DNA of 64,000 nt, taken from contig NZ_MTQL01000006.1 of assembly GCF_001984125.1 (NCBI RefSeq), positions 1,116,001 through 1,180,000 of the forward strand, given 5' to 3'. Source of the DNA: Leifsonia sp. ALI-44-B (GTDB lineage: Bacteria > Actinomycetota > Actinomycetes > Actinomycetales > Microbacteriaceae). The position numbers were made by a program, and so were the translations under genes. Positions 55,375 to 64,000 of the stretch are shown here, one piece after another (position 1 is the first letter of the stretch; each line of letters starts with the position of its first letter). The notes below the pieces were generated by a model, which did no database searches, had not been told where the DNA came from, and was given only the letters and a program-made list of their open reading frames with translations.

Positions 55375-56898
55375 ATGCCACAGACTTCCTCCGCTTCACC
55401 CGTTATCGCGGCAACCGCTGCCGCCGCGTCATCCCGCCGGTGGTGGACGTTGACCGCCGTCGCCATCGCGCAGCTCATGGTCGTTCTCGACGCCACCGTC
55501 GTCAACATCGCACTGCCCGCCGCGCAGGCCGACCTCGGCTTCTCCAACGGCGACCGCCAATGGGTCATCACCGCCTACTCCCTCGCCTTCGGCAGCCTCC
55601 TGCTGCTGGGCGGCCGCCTCTCCGACCTCATCGGTCGCAAGCGCGCCTTCATCATCGGCCTCATCGGCTTCGCCCTCGCCTCCGCGCTGGGTGGTGCCGC
55701 CGACAGCTTCGGCCTGCTGGTCGCCGCCCGGGCCCTGCAGGGTGCCTTCGGCGCACTGCTCGCCCCGACGGCCCTCGCCGTGCTCACCACGACGTTCACG
55801 ATCCCCAAGGAACGCGCCCGCGCATTCGGCGTCTTCGGCGCCATCGCCGGTGCGGGTGGCGCGGTCGGCCTGCTGCTCGGCGGCTTCCTCACCGAGAAGC
55901 TCGACTGGCGCTGGAACCTCTACATCAACGTCTTCATCGCCATCATCGCCATCATCGGCGCCGTCATCTTCGTCTCCTCGCCGAAGCGCGAAGGCGCGCG
56001 GCCGAAGCTCGACGTTCCGGGAACCATCCTCGTATCTGGTGCCCTCTTCACGCTCGTCTACGGCTTCTCGAATGCCGAGACCGACGGCTGGGACTCCCCG
56101 GCCACGTGGGGCATGCTCGCCGCGAGCGTCGTGCTGCTCGTCGCCTTCGTGTTCTGGCAGCGTCGCGCCGCGCATCCGCTCTTGCCGCTGTCGATCGTGC
56201 TCGATCGCAACCGCGGGGCCGCCTACGCGTCGGTGCTCATCGCCGGCGCGGGCATGTTCGGAATCTTCCTGTTCGTCACCTACTACCTGCAGGCGTCGCT
56301 CGGCTACTCCCCCATCCAGACCGGCCTATCGTTCCTGCCCATGATCGGCATGCTCGTTCTCGCCGCGCAGCTCTCGACCAATATCTTCGTGCCGCGCTTC
56401 GGCCCCAAGGTCATGGTCCCGTTCGGCATGCTCCTCGGCATGACGGGGATGCTGCTCCTCACGCGCCTCACCCTCGACAGCAGCTATGCGGCCGATGTGC
56501 TGCCCGCGCTCATGGTGCTCGGTTTCGCGATGGGTTCGATCATGCCGGCGTCCATGCAGACCGCGACCCTCGGAGTCGACCGCCAGTTCGCCGGCGTCGC
56601 CTCGGCCATGGTGAACACGAGCCAGCAGGTCGGCGGGTCGATCGGCACGGCGCTCCTCAACACGCTCGCGGCAACCGCGGCCACCGACTTCGTGGCCTCG
56701 AACCTGCCCGCCTCGCCCGAGGTGCTCGCCGATGCGGCCGTGCACAGCTACTCGACGGCCTACTTCTGGGGCGCGGGCTTCTTCCTCGTCGGAGCGATCC
56801 TGTCGGCCCTGCTGTTCCGCCGTCGCGGCCACGGCGTCTCGCTGCACAACCCCGAGGGCACCGCTCCGGCGGCCGCCGAGCCGGTCGTCGCGCACTAG
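55375..56898 (+). CDS. MFS drug exporter, 14-helix DHA2 (EmrB/QacA) type
   Basis: 507 residues, about 14 membrane helices. Motifs: LMVVLDATVVNIALPA in helix 1 (motif D1), LGGRLSDLIGRKRAF (motif A) near residue 80, and GAIAGAGGAVGLLLGGFLTEKLDWRW (motif C and the following Trp-Arg-Trp) near 160. Family members pump antibiotics, dyes or QACs out against H+. A TetR gene faces it across 114 bases, the classic inducible efflux pair. Confidence 0.95.
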   Translation: MPQTSSASPVIAATAAAASSRRWWTLTAVAIAQLMVVLDATVVNIALPAAQADLGFSNGDRQWVITAYSLAFGSLLLLGGRLSDLIGRKRAFIIGLIGFALASALGGAADSFGLLVAARALQGAFGALLAPTALAVLTTTFTIPKERARAFGVFGAIAGAGGAVGLLLGGFLTEKLDWRWNLYINVFIAIIAIIGAVIFVSSPKREGARPKLDVPGTILVSGALFTLVYGFSNAETDGWDSPATWGMLAASVVLLVAFVFWQRRAAHPLLPLSIVLDRNRGAAYASVLIAGAGMFGIFLFVTYYLQASLGYSPIQTGLSFLPMIGMLVLAAQLSTNIFVPRFGPKVMVPFGMLLGMTGMLLLTRLTLDSSYAADVLPALMVLGFAMGSIMPASMQTATLGVDRQFAGVASAMVNTSQQVGGSIGTALLNTLAATAATDFVASNLPASPEVLADAAVHSYSTAYFWGAGFFLVGAILSALLFRRRGHGVSLHNPEGTAPAAAEPVVAH

Positions 56899-56913
56899 CC
56901 CGTCCGCGCACGT

Positions 56914-56963
56914 AGAACGCCGGGTGTCGGCCGCGGATCTTCCACGACGATGCCCGGCGTTCT
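56914..56963. terminator. Bidirectional hairpin terminator
   Basis: AGAACGCCGGG (56914-56924) pairs perfectly with CCCGGCGTTCT (56953-56963) over a 28-base loop, between the MFS gene and the convergent HepT remnant. Confidence 0.75.
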
Positions 56964-56970
56964 GTTTGCG

Positions 56971-57096
56971 CTAGAGACGCAGGGCTGCGGCATCCAGAAC
57001 CACCTGGTCGTGAGCTTCTGTGAGCAGCAGGTGCTCGTGGAGCACTTGCAGATGCGTGAGCGCATCGTCGAGGTGATCAGCGTCGGTCCTCTTCAC
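56971..57096 (-). pseudogene. Truncated HepT-like (DUF86) toxin gene
   Basis: The GTG at 57096 overlaps the MNT gene stop (GTGA). It opens RTDADHLDDALTHLQVLHEH, the typical first helix of HepT/DUF86 RNases or AMP-target proteins encoded right after MNT antitoxins, and runs to VVLDAAALRL, where a TAG ends it after 41 residues. HepT proteins are about 110-150 residues and carry their RX4-6H active site in the C-terminal half, which is absent: the terminator hairpin begins eight bases past the stop. So the toxin half looks deleted. A function for the 41-residue remnant cannot be excluded. Confidence 0.75.
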
Positions 57097-57590
57097 AGCA
57101 CGACCGCCGACGCGAGAAGAGCCTCGAGCGCCTCGGCCTTCACTTGGTGCTCGGGAACGATATCGACCGGCACACAGAGCAGGTCGCTTAGATCGTCTCC
57201 CAGGCGCGCGATCGCTAACATGCCAGTTCCGGCGCGCATGTCGACGAGAAGATCGAGGTCACTGCCCTCGGTGTCTTCACCGCGCGCAACGGAACCGAAG
57301 ACCCGCAGCCTGCTGGCACCGTGCTCGCGCGCAATGCGAACGATGTCGTCGCGATACTCGAGGACATGTCGTCCGATCGGGCCCTGGCCCAGCGACGTGC
57401 GGCGCACTGTTCCGAGCATCTGGGACACCGCGGGCTGACTCACACCGAGAATGGATGCGATCTCGCGCTGCGATAGTCCCCACGTCGAGGCGCGCAACAC
57501 GGCGAACCTCAGGTCGGCGGATGCATCGGCCCGACGCTTGGCCGCCGACGCCAGCTCGACTCGAAGCCCCTCTTCAATGGCTTTCTTCAT
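57093..57590 (-). CDS. MNT-domain nucleotidyltransferase with N-terminal HTH (MntA-type antitoxin)
   Basis: 165 residues from ATG 57590, which has GGAGG at five-base spacing; a GTG two codons upstream is too close to that site. Residues 1-65 include a helix-turn-helix (LSQREIASILGVSQPAVSQML), residues 75-165 the minimal nucleotidyltransferase: FGSVARGEDTEGSDLDLLVD with the GSxARG and the two metal Asp (111, 113), and a third acidic position in VPVDIVP. In MntA-HepT modules this enzyme AMPylates the HepT toxin. A palindrome overlaps its promoter, suggesting autoregulation. The toxin gene next to it is broken. Confidence 0.88.
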   Translation of the reverse strand: MKKAIEEGLRVELASAAKRRADASADLRFAVLRASTWGLSQREIASILGVSQPAVSQMLGTVRRTSLGQGPIGRHVLEYRDDIVRIAREHGASRLRVFGSVARGEDTEGSDLDLLVDMRAGTGMLAIARLGDDLSDLLCVPVDIVPEHQVKAEALEALLASAVVL

Positions 57591-57601
57591 ACTCACCTCC
57601 T

Positions 57602-57615
57602 ATAAGGCACCTTAT
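57602..57615. promoter_or_regulatory. Palindromic operator at the MNT gene promoter
   Basis: ATAAGG-CA-CCTTAT, six-base perfect arms. On the minus strand it contains TAAGGT, a probable -10 element, just upstream of the GGAGG site, so binding of the HTH would block transcription. Confidence 0.65.
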
Positions 57616-57673
57616 CGCGCCTCGCACGCTCTAACCAGGGGCGGGACGCCGACCGACCTTCCTTTGCAAACGC

Positions 57674-57708
57674 AGAAGGCCCGCACCGGCGAACCGGGCG
57701 GGCCTTCT
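57674..57708 (-). terminator. Terminator of sucCD
   Basis: AGAAGGCCCGC (57674-57684) pairs with GCGGGCCTTCT (57698-57708); the loop has a further CGG/CCG pairing. Lies 24 bases past the sucD stop. Confidence 0.88.
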
Positions 57709-57731
57709 GTCGTGCGTGCGCTGAGCGCGGG

Positions 57732-58622
57732 TTAGAGTGACGCGATGATGTCGCGCATGAGGTTGGCGGTCTCGGACGGCGTCTTGCCGACCTTGACACC
57801 CGCAGCCTCGAGGGCTTCCTTCTTAGCCTGAGCCGTTCCAGCCGAGCCCGACACGATGGCGCCGGCGTGGCCCATGGTCTTGCCCTCGGGAGCCGTGAAG
57901 CCCGCGACGTAGCCCACGACGGGCTTCGTGACGTTGGCCTTGATGAAGTCGGCGGCGCGCTCTTCGGCGTCGCCACCGATCTCGCCGATCATGACGATGG
58001 CCTTGGTCTCGGGGTCGGCCTCGAACGCGGCGAGCGCGTCGATGTGCGTCGTGCCGATGATGGGGTCGCCGCCGATGCCGATGGCCGTAGAGAAACCGAT
58101 CTCGCGCAGCTCGTACATCATTTGGTAGGTCAGCGTGCCCGACTTCGAGACGAGCCCGATGGGGCCCTTGCCCGTGATGTTCGCGGGCGTGATGCCCACG
58201 AGCGACTCACCGGGCGTGATGATGCCGGGGCAGTTCGGGCCGATGATGCGCGTCTTCGAGCCCTTCTCCTTGGCGTAGGCCCAGAACTCGGCCGAGTCAC
58301 CGATGGGAACACCCTCGGTGATGATGACGAGCAACGGGATCTCGGCGTCGATGGCCTCGATGACCGCATCCTTGGTGAAGGCGGGCGGCACGAAAGCGAT
58401 CGACACGTCGGCGCCGGTCTTCTCGATGGCCTCGGCTACGGTGCCGAACACGGGCAGCTCGACGCCACCCTCGTGCGTGACGGTGGTGCCGGCCTTGCGG
58501 GCATTGACGCCACCGACGACCTGGGTGCCGGCCTTCAGCATGAGGGCCGTGTGCTTGGTGCCCTCGCCGCCGGTGATGCCCTGGACGATGACCTTCGAAT
58601 CCTTGTTGAGGAAGATTGACAT
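57732..58622 (-). CDS. sucD: Succinyl-CoA synthetase alpha subunit
   Basis: 296 residues. CoA-binding Rossmann domain at the N-terminus ([15 protein letters not shown] near residue 12) and ligase domain with the phosphohistidine in [13 protein letters not shown] near residue 247; [10 protein letters not shown] near 157 is also family-typical. TCA cycle substrate-level phosphorylation. Ribosome site AAGGA; 27 bases after sucC. Confidence 0.97.
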   Translation of the reverse strand: MSIFLNKDSKVIVQGITGGEGTKHTALMLKAGTQVVGGVNARKAGTTVTHEGGVELPVFGTVAEAIEKTGADVSIAFVPPAFTKDAVIEAIDAEIPLLVIITEGVPIGDSAEFWAYAKEKGSKTRIIGPNCPGIITPGESLVGITPANITGKGPIGLVSKSGTLTYQMMYELREIGFSTAIGIGGDPIIGTTHIDALAAFEADPETKAIVMIGEIGGDAEERAADFIKANVTKPVVGYVAGFTAPEGKTMGHAGAIVSGSAGTAQAKKEALEAAGVKVGKTPSETANLMRDIIASL

Positions 58623-58649
58623 GCTTTTTTCCTTAGTCCTTTCCGCGCT

Positions 58650-59813
58650 TTAGCGGGAAGCCAGTTCGGCGGCCTTGTCGGCGCCCTCGTCCATGGTGGC
58701 GGCGAGGGTGATGAGGGGGTGGTTCGCGGCCTGCAGGATGGCGCGGCCCTCCTCGACCTTGTTGCCGTCGAGTCGCACGACGAGCGGCTTGGTGGCGGTG
58801 TCGCCCAGGATGCCGAGGGCGTCGACGATTCCGTTGGCCACGGCGTCGCACGCCGTGATGCCGCCGAAGACGTTGACGAAGACGCTCTTGACCTGCGAGT
58901 CACCGAGGATGACGTCGAGGCCGGCGGCCATGACGGCTGCCGAGGCTCCGCCGCCGATGTCGAGGAAGTTGGCGGGCTTGACGCCCCCGTGGGCTTCGCC
59001 GGCGTAGGCGACGACGTCGAGCGTGGACATGACGAGTCCGGCACCGTTTCCGATGATTCCGACCTCACCGTCGAGCTTGACGTAGTTGAGGTCGTTCTCC
59101 TTGGCCTTCAGCTCGAGCGGGTCTTCTGCCGCCGTGTCTTCGAGGGCCGCGTGGTCGGCGTGACGGAACGAGGCGTTCTCGTCGAGCGAGACCTTGCCGT
59201 CGAGCGCGATGATGTCGCCCTCTTCGGTGAGTACGAGCGGGTTGACCTCGACGAGCGTCGCGTCTTCACCGGTGTAGACGGCGTAGAGCTTGACGAAGAC
59301 GTCGGCCACCTTGTCGACAAGTTCGGCCGGGAAGTTCGCGGCTTCGGCGATCTCGCGGGCCTTGGCGATGTCGATTCCGGCGATCGGGTCGACCTCGATG
59401 CGCGCGAGCGCCTCGGGCTTCTCGACGGCGAGCACCTCGATCTCCATGCCGCCCTCGACGCTCGTGAGCGACAGGTAGGAGCGGTTTGCGCGGTCGAGCA
59501 GCACCGAGAAGTAGAACTCCTGGGCGATGCGGGCGCCGCCGGCCACCATGACGCGCTTGACGACGTGGCCCTTGATGTCGAGTCCGAGGATGGCCTTCGC
59601 CGCTTCCTCTGCCTCGTCGGGCGTCTTCGCCACCTTGACGCCGCCGGCCTTGCCGCGGCCTCCGGTCTTCACCTGGGCCTTGACGACGACGACACCGCCC
59701 AGCTTCTCGGCGGCGGCGCGCACCTCCTCGGGCGTCTCGGCGACGATACCGGGTAGCACCGGCACCTCGTACTTCTCGAATAGGTCTCGTGCCTGGTACT
59801 CGTAAAGATCCAC
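58650..59813 (-). CDS. sucC: Succinyl-CoA synthetase beta subunit
   Basis: 387 residues from GTG 59813. ATP-grasp fold: [22 protein letters not shown] at the start, [19 protein letters not shown] near residue 42 (nucleotide Lys), [19 protein letters not shown] near 193 with metal Glu/Asp, and [18 protein letters not shown] near 317. Forms the alpha2beta2-type enzyme with SucD. First gene of the operon. Confidence 0.97.
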   Translation of the reverse strand: MDLYEYQARDLFEKYEVPVLPGIVAETPEEVRAAAEKLGGVVVVKAQVKTGGRGKAGGVKVAKTPDEAEEAAKAILGLDIKGHVVKRVMVAGGARIAQEFYFSVLLDRANRSYLSLTSVEGGMEIEVLAVEKPEALARIEVDPIAGIDIAKAREIAEAANFPAELVDKVADVFVKLYAVYTGEDATLVEVNPLVLTEEGDIIALDGKVSLDENASFRHADHAALEDTAAEDPLELKAKENDLNYVKLDGEVGIIGNGAGLVMSTLDVVAYAGEAHGGVKPANFLDIGGGASAAVMAAGLDVILGDSQVKSVFVNVFGGITACDAVANGIVDALGILGDTATKPLVVRLDGNKVEEGRAILQAANHPLITLAATMDEGADKAAELASR

Positions 59814-59960
59814 GTTCGGTTCCTAACCCCGCCTCTATCTGTGTGAGTGTATGCGGCGTTCTCCGGCCGAGGTTTGCTCGACGTCGAGAGAAATTGCCTC
59901 CCCCGACTCTACTCCCGTGCGGCGGTCGGGTTGTGGCAGGGGCCTCCAAGCTGGCCACGA

Positions 59961-59966
59961 TATGGT
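59961..59966 (+). promoter_or_regulatory. -10 element TATGGT, leaderless start of mpaB-like gene
   Basis: TATGGT ends seven bases before the ATG at 59974. Confidence 0.65.
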
Positions 59967-59973
59967 GCACGCC

Positions 59974-60834
59974 ATGACCGATTTGGGGGATGTCGCGCGC
60001 GAGGGTGTGCTCATCGCGGGCGGTGGCCGCGCCATCCTGTTGCAGATCGCCGACCCCCGCATCGGCGTCGCCGTGGCCGCGCACTCCAACTTCAGCGAAC
60101 GGCCGCTCGACCGCCTGAACGGCACCCTGTCATTCGTTTACGCGCAGGTGTTCGGCAGCGAGGAGGAGCGGCGCGAGACGGCGCGGCGGGTCAACCACGC
60201 GCACGGGCCGGTCCATAGCGATCCGCCGCCGCGTCGTGGCTCTCACGAGGCCGAGACGCCCGGTCGCGACGAGTCGCCGACGTCTTCGCACACCGCCGGC
60301 GGCCCCCACACGGTCGCCTACAACGCCTTCGATGCGGATGCGCAGCTGTGGGTCGCCGCCACGCTCTACGACACCGCCATCCAAATGTTCGAGCGCATCT
60401 TCGAGCCGCTCTCGCCCGCCGACGCCGAGCGCGTCTATCAGGGCTATGCCGTTCTCGGCACGGCCCTGCAGGTTCCCGAGGGCGCGTGGCCGACCGATCG
60501 CGCGGCTTTCCAGGTCTATTGGGCCGAGCGGATGTCCGAGCTCACCGTCACGCCCGAGGCCCGACGTGTCGCCGCTGACCTGCTGCACCCGCGCCGGGGG
60601 CCGATCTGGTTGAAGGCCGGCATGCCCCTCGCACGCCTCGTCACCGTCGGGCTGCTCGACGATCGCCTGCGCGAGGCGTTCGGCTTCCGTTGGTCGAGGG
60701 GCCGCCAGCGACGGTTCGACGCGGCGATGCGGATGACCCGGGCGATCTGGCCACGCCTGCCCCGGGTCATCCGCACCGCCCCGCGCGATCTCTATCTGCG
60801 TCGGCTGCGGGTCAGCCGTTCCTCAGCAGCTTGA
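59974..60834 (+). CDS. MpaB/latex-clearing-family (DUF2236) oxygenase-like protein
   Basis: 286 residues from ATG 59974, supported by a -10 element seven bases upstream. Matches the DUF2236 pattern: an N-terminal GGGRAILLQIADPRIGVAVAAHSNF block near residue 15, VYAQVFGSEEERRETARRVNHAH with the His pair near 50-68, AYNAFDADAQLWVAATLYDTA near 110, and a C-terminal VPEGAWPTDRAAFQVYWAERM. Members are haem or di-iron oxidases, many uncharacterised. A 20-residue polar insertion (HSDPPPRRGSHEAETPGRD) interrupts the middle. Its 3' end overlaps the convergent permease gene by 23 bases. Confidence 0.85.
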   Translation: MTDLGDVAREGVLIAGGGRAILLQIADPRIGVAVAAHSNFSERPLDRLNGTLSFVYAQVFGSEEERRETARRVNHAHGPVHSDPPPRRGSHEAETPGRDESPTSSHTAGGPHTVAYNAFDADAQLWVAATLYDTAIQMFERIFEPLSPADAERVYQGYAVLGTALQVPEGAWPTDRAAFQVYWAERMSELTVTPEARRVAADLLHPRRGPIWLKAGMPLARLVTVGLLDDRLREAFGFRWSRGRQRRFDAAMRMTRAIWPRLPRVIRTAPRDLYLRRLRVSRSSAA

Positions 60835-62392
60835 GCTTGACCAGCAGGTCGGGGCCCGTGCGGTCGAGCGTGCGGCCGCCGACACGGATGCCGACGAACA
60901 TGAGCACGAGTCCGAGAATCACGCCCACCGCGAGCGTCGCGTAACCGAAGACGATGTCCCCCGTGACGAACGCGATAATCGTGAGGACGATCTCGGGCAG
61001 CGTGAAGAGCAGCAGCATCCCCATCACGGCGAAGGAGATGCCCGCCTGCCCGATGCTGCCGCCCGCGTTCGACTTGAAGGGCGAGTCGCCCGCGGCGGGA
61101 ACGGTGATGACGAACCGCGCGGACGACACGCTGACGACCGCCATCCCGGAAAACAGCAGTCCGAGGCTGAGGCCGAGGATGGCGGGCAGGAACGGCCATT
61201 CCTTGGAGATGACCACCGACCCGACGGCGCCGAGCACCGTGGCGGGGAGCCCGAACGACAGCAGTGCGGCCACCCGACCCCAGCGGTCGTCGACGCCGCG
61301 CACGCCGTTGGCCAGGTGGGTGGCGAAGGCCGTGCCGTCATAGGAGATGTCGGCGAAGATGACGAGGGCCAACGAGAACGCGATGAACGGGCCCGTCAGG
61401 TAGAGCAGGATGTAGTTCTCGTTGAACGACGACACCAGCCAGAACACGGCGAAGAGGATCGGCACCGAGATCAGCTGGCGCAGGTAGCGCGGGTCACGCA
61501 CCCAATAGGTGAGTGACCGAGCCATGACGGCCCCGCGCGGGGTGGCCGGCAGAACGCCGAACAGACCGATCTTGCCCGCGCCGCGCAGCTTGTTGGCCTG
61601 CTGCGGCGGGTTGACCAGTGCGCTGGCGAAGGCGCGGTACCAGATCACGATGACGATGGCGAGGAACGCCAGGGCGATCACGAACTTGGCGAGCGCGGGC
61701 AGCCAGTCGCCCACGGCGATATCGGCGGGGACGGCCCAGGGGGCTCCGAGCGGCGTCCAGCCGAGCACGCGGGCGACGCGCGGGAACGTGTCGGAGTCGA
61801 GGCTCGACAGGCCGCCCGTGACGCCGATGATGATGGGGCCGGCGAGAATGAGCGGGATGAGCACGATCGTGCCCGAAACCTCGCGGAAGCGGCGCTTCGA
61901 CGCGAGTCCCGACCCGAGCGCGGCGACGGCGCGCGACAGCAGCACGCAGGTCACGGCGCCGACGAGGCCGCACACTGCCGCTGCGATAGCCGCCGCGGGG
62001 TAGCGGATCCAGCTGATCGTGATGGCCAGCGCCGCAACAGTGGTGACGAGGCCGGGCACGCCCAGAATGCCCGAGAGGCCGAGCCCGAGGAGGAGTTTGG
62101 GCAGCGGGATCGGGAACTGCACGAGCCGCGCCGGTTCGAGGGTCTGCTCGATACCCGAGAAGACGAGCGGGATGATGACCCACCCGAGCACGAGGACCGA
62201 CCCGGCGATGATGAGCACCTGCGTGGTGACCTCGAGGGGCGCGAAGCTCAGCGCGACGAGGCCCGCGACGATGCCGAAGAGCAGCCCGAGCCCGTAGAGC
62301 GCGCCGATGACGACGGCGACGATCTGCCAAGGGCTGCGTGACAGCGTGTTCTTGAGGACGAGGAAACGCAGTCTTACGAGAGTCGCAACCAT
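60812..62392 (-). CDS. ABC transporter permease, large multi-helix type
   Basis: 526 residues, about 12-14 membrane helices in two halves with short loops, starting VATLVRLRFLVLKNTLSRSPWQ. The C-terminus ends in a basic tail (TGPDLLVKLKLLRNG). Paired with the ATPase gene upstream (19-base overlap), it forms an ABC-2-type exporter or related system. Substrate unknown; no regulators nearby to help. Confidence 0.9.
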   Translation of the reverse strand: MVATLVRLRFLVLKNTLSRSPWQIVAVVIGALYGLGLLFGIVAGLVALSFAPLEVTTQVLIIAGSVLVLGWVIIPLVFSGIEQTLEPARLVQFPIPLPKLLLGLGLSGILGVPGLVTTVAALAITISWIRYPAAAIAAAVCGLVGAVTCVLLSRAVAALGSGLASKRRFREVSGTIVLIPLILAGPIIIGVTGGLSSLDSDTFPRVARVLGWTPLGAPWAVPADIAVGDWLPALAKFVIALAFLAIVIVIWYRAFASALVNPPQQANKLRGAGKIGLFGVLPATPRGAVMARSLTYWVRDPRYLRQLISVPILFAVFWLVSSFNENYILLYLTGPFIAFSLALVIFADISYDGTAFATHLANGVRGVDDRWGRVAALLSFGLPATVLGAVGSVVISKEWPFLPAILGLSLGLLFSGMAVVSVSSARFVITVPAAGDSPFKSNAGGSIGQAGISFAVMGMLLLFTLPEIVLTIIAFVTGDIVFGYATLAVGVILGLVLMFVGIRVGGRTLDRTGPDLLVKLKLLRNG

Positions 62393-63180
62393 TCCGGGCC
62401 CTCCGCGTGGTGTCGGCCGCCGACGAGTTCGACGAACTTGTCTTCAAGCGTGGATTCGCCGCGCACCTCGTCGACGGTTCCCGCCACGAGCACGCGCCCG
62501 GCGGCGACGACGGCCACGTGGTCGCACATGCGCTGCACGAGGTCCATCGAGTGGCTCGACACGATCACGGTGCCGCCGTTCTGCACATACCCCTTGAGGA
62601 TGTCGCGGATGTTGGCGGCCGAGACCGGGTCGACCGATTCGAACGGCTCGTCGAGCACGAGGACGCGCGGCGCATGCACGAGGGCGGATGCGAGGGCGAT
62701 CTTCTTCGTCATACCGGCCGAGTAGTCGACCACGAGTGTTCCGCCGGCCTTGTCGAGGTCGAGCAACGCGAGCAAATCATGGGTGCGCTGGGCTACGGTG
62801 TCGCGGTCGAGACCGGAGAGCAGCCCGTTGTAGGTGACGAGCTGCTCGCCCGTCAGGCGGTCGAAGAGTTTGACGCCGTCGGCGAGGATGCCGAGCAGAC
62901 GCTTCGCCTCGATGGGGTGCTGCCACATGTCGATGCCGTGCACGAACGCCTGCCCGTAGTCGGGTCGCAGCAGGCCCGTGGCCATGCTGAGGGTCGTGGT
63001 CTTGCCGGCGCCGTTGGGGCCGACGAGGCCATAGAACGACCCGGTGGGCACGGTCAGGCTGATGCCGTTGACGGCGATCTTCTCGCCGAATTTTTTGGCG
63101 AGCCCGGTGACCTGCAGGGCAGGAGTGTTCGGATCGACCGAATGGTCGGGAGCGGGTGGACGTTGGCTGGCGTTCGACAT
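62374..63180 (-). CDS. ABC transporter ATP-binding protein
   Basis: 268 residues. Walker A GPNGAGKTTT near residue 54, signature YSAGMTKK near 152 (a variant of LSGGQ, common in ABC-2 exporters), Walker B VLVLDEPFESVD near 172 with the catalytic Glu, and H-loop SSHSMDLV. The first 20 residues are a polar tail. Partner of the overlapping permease. Confidence 0.93.
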   Translation of the reverse strand: MSNASQRPPAPDHSVDPNTPALQVTGLAKKFGEKIAVNGISLTVPTGSFYGLVGPNGAGKTTTLSMATGLLRPDYGQAFVHGIDMWQHPIEAKRLLGILADGVKLFDRLTGEQLVTYNGLLSGLDRDTVAQRTHDLLALLDLDKAGGTLVVDYSAGMTKKIALASALVHAPRVLVLDEPFESVDPVSAANIRDILKGYVQNGGTVIVSSHSMDLVQRMCDHVAVVAAGRVLVAGTVDEVRGESTLEDKFVELVGGRHHAEGPEWLRLS

Positions 63181-63331
63181 GGGAACCCCTCGGATCGTCG
63201 GCGGATGGTCGGCGAGGGGTCACGGCGCTCTGACACGCCACCCCCGGTCGCCACCGAGCCTACAAGAGCCGCGCATCGCGGCGACAGGCGCAACCTCCCG
63301 CCGCGCTTGCCCGACACAACCGACCGGCGCG

Positions 63332-64000
63332 CTAGATCTTTTCGATCGGCGCGATCTTGATGAGCAGCTTCTTGGCGCCGGCCGAGTCGAAGGCCACGTG
63401 CGCGATGCGTTTGGCGCCGATTCCGGTCACCTGTTGCACGCGCCCCTCGCCGAAGTCGGTGTGCCGGATGCGGTCGCCGCTCTGCAGCTCGAGGTCGCCG
63501 TTGTCACGCACCTGGTTGGTGACCCGGTTGGGCCAATCCTTCTTCTCGGTGAGCGCCTTGCCGTTGAACGACCCCTGCAACCCGGGCGCGGAGTCGTCGC
63601 CCCAGCGGGACTTCTGCGCGTTGAGTGCCCGCGACTGGGTGCCGCCGCGCGAGTTGGCCATGCCGGGCGATTGACGCCACTCGATGAGCTCGGCGGGGAT
63701 CTCTTGCAGGTAGCGGCTGGGCATGGCCACCGACGTCTCGCCGTATTGCGCGCGCGTCATGGCGAGCGAGATGTGCAGCTTCTTGCGGGCGCGCGTGATG
63801 CCGACGTAGAACAGCCGGCGCTCTTCGGACGGGCCGCCCGGCTCGCCGGCCGACATGCGATGCGGCAGCAGGTCTTCTTCGACGCCCGTGAGGAAAACGG
63901 CGTCATATTCGAGACCCTTTGCCGTGTGCAGCGTCATGAGCGAGACGGTGCCGGAGCTGTCGTCGAGGTCGTCGGCGGCGGCCACGAGCGACACCTCGGT
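63332..64000 (-). CDS. pcrA: ATP-dependent DNA helicase PcrA/UvrD (C-terminal part; start outside window)
   Basis: 222 residues visible; the frame runs off the right edge, so the N-terminal two thirds are missing. Motif V/VI of superfamily 1 helicases: SLMTLHTAKGLEYDAVFL near the cut end and EERRLFYVGITRARKKL. The C-terminal end carries the PcrA Tudor-like domain (GDRIRHTDFGEGRVQQVTGIG to IAPIEKI) that binds RNA polymerase in PcrA/UvrD. Role: nucleotide excision repair, replication conflict resolution. Same strand as the ABC pair but with a 151-base gap, in which nothing else is recognised. Confidence 0.95.
   Translation of the reverse strand, partial: TEVSLVAAADDLDDSSGTVSLMTLHTAKGLEYDAVFLTGVEEDLLPHRMSAGEPGGPSEERRLFYVGITRARKKLHISLAMTRAQYGETSVAMPSRYLQEIPAELIEWRQSPGMANSRGGTQSRALNAQKSRWGDDSAPGLQGSFNGKALTEKKDWPNRVTNQVRDNGDLELQSGDRIRHTDFGEGRVQQVTGIGAKRIAHVAFDSAGAKKLLIKIAPIEKI

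Overview
The window is high-GC DNA with dense, largely co-oriented operons, four-base ATGA/GTGA gene overlaps, GTG/TTG starts, a mycobacterial-type SOS box and a dnaE2-imuB-imuA' mutasome. Together with the leaderless promoters and gene families this points to an actinobacterium, most probably Microbacteriaceae (inference from content; no 16S rRNA or tRNA is present). No prophage, insertion sequence, CRISPR array or RNA-gene cluster was recognised; this looks like ordinary chromosome with a few accessory patches.

Layout. 1-4.7 kb: SOS-inducible error-prone polymerase operon (imuA'-imuB-dnaE2, minus strand, dnaE2 cut by the window start) behind a perfect LexA box. 4.9-6.5 kb: a lipoprotein and a MetE/UROD-like protein. 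6.6-11.2 kb: galactose (Leloir) block, galM and a DeoR repressor divergent from galT-galK, then a small helix-hairpin-helix protein. 11.3-13.7 kb: glyA-folD one-carbon operon behind a probable ZTP riboswitch, divergent from nagA. 14.9-21.3 kb: complete six-gene Mrp (Mnh) Na+/H+ antiporter operon A(B)-C-D-E-F-G, every junction overlapping. 21.4-27.9 kb: a large one-pass Pro/Ala/Gly-rich surface protein, an MFS exporter, purU, a small membrane protein and a glycolate/lactate-type FAD oxidase. 27.9-36.1 kb: amino-sugar operon (ROK repressor, binding protein, two permeases, GH3 hexosaminidase, ROK sugar kinase, nagB); with nagA it makes a route from imported GlcNAc oligomers to fructose-6-P. The transporter has no ATPase gene, so a shared ATPase is expected elsewhere.

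36.2-43.7 kb: a large LAL/LuxR regulator divergent from a protein made of two copies of an unrecognised domain, separated by an unusual array of TACTCA motifs spaced about 21 bp; then lipoproteins, icd, a GNAT enzyme and an alkyltransferase-like DNA repair protein. 43.8-49.4 kb: a heterodimeric ABC exporter pair with one degenerate ATP site, a 45-residue small protein, and a membrane-anchored DDAH-like enzyme. 49.5-53.2 kb: purH, purN and the DUF6350 membrane protein. 53.2-57.6 kb: accessory block with a membrane protein, a TetR/MFS drug-efflux pair and an MNT antitoxin gene followed by a truncated HepT toxin gene. 57.7-59.8 kb: sucC-sucD. 60-63.2 kb: an MpaB-family oxygenase and an ABC transporter. 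63.3-64 kb: C-terminal end of the PcrA/UvrD helicase.

Two genome-wide habits show through. First, at least nine genes have a TANNNT -10 element six or seven bases before the start codon, so their mRNAs are probably leaderless. Second, degenerate 15-22 bp tandem duplications sit at or just after stop codons of several unrelated genes (and 30 bp ones inside gene ends); in galM each repeat unit carries its own in-frame TGA.
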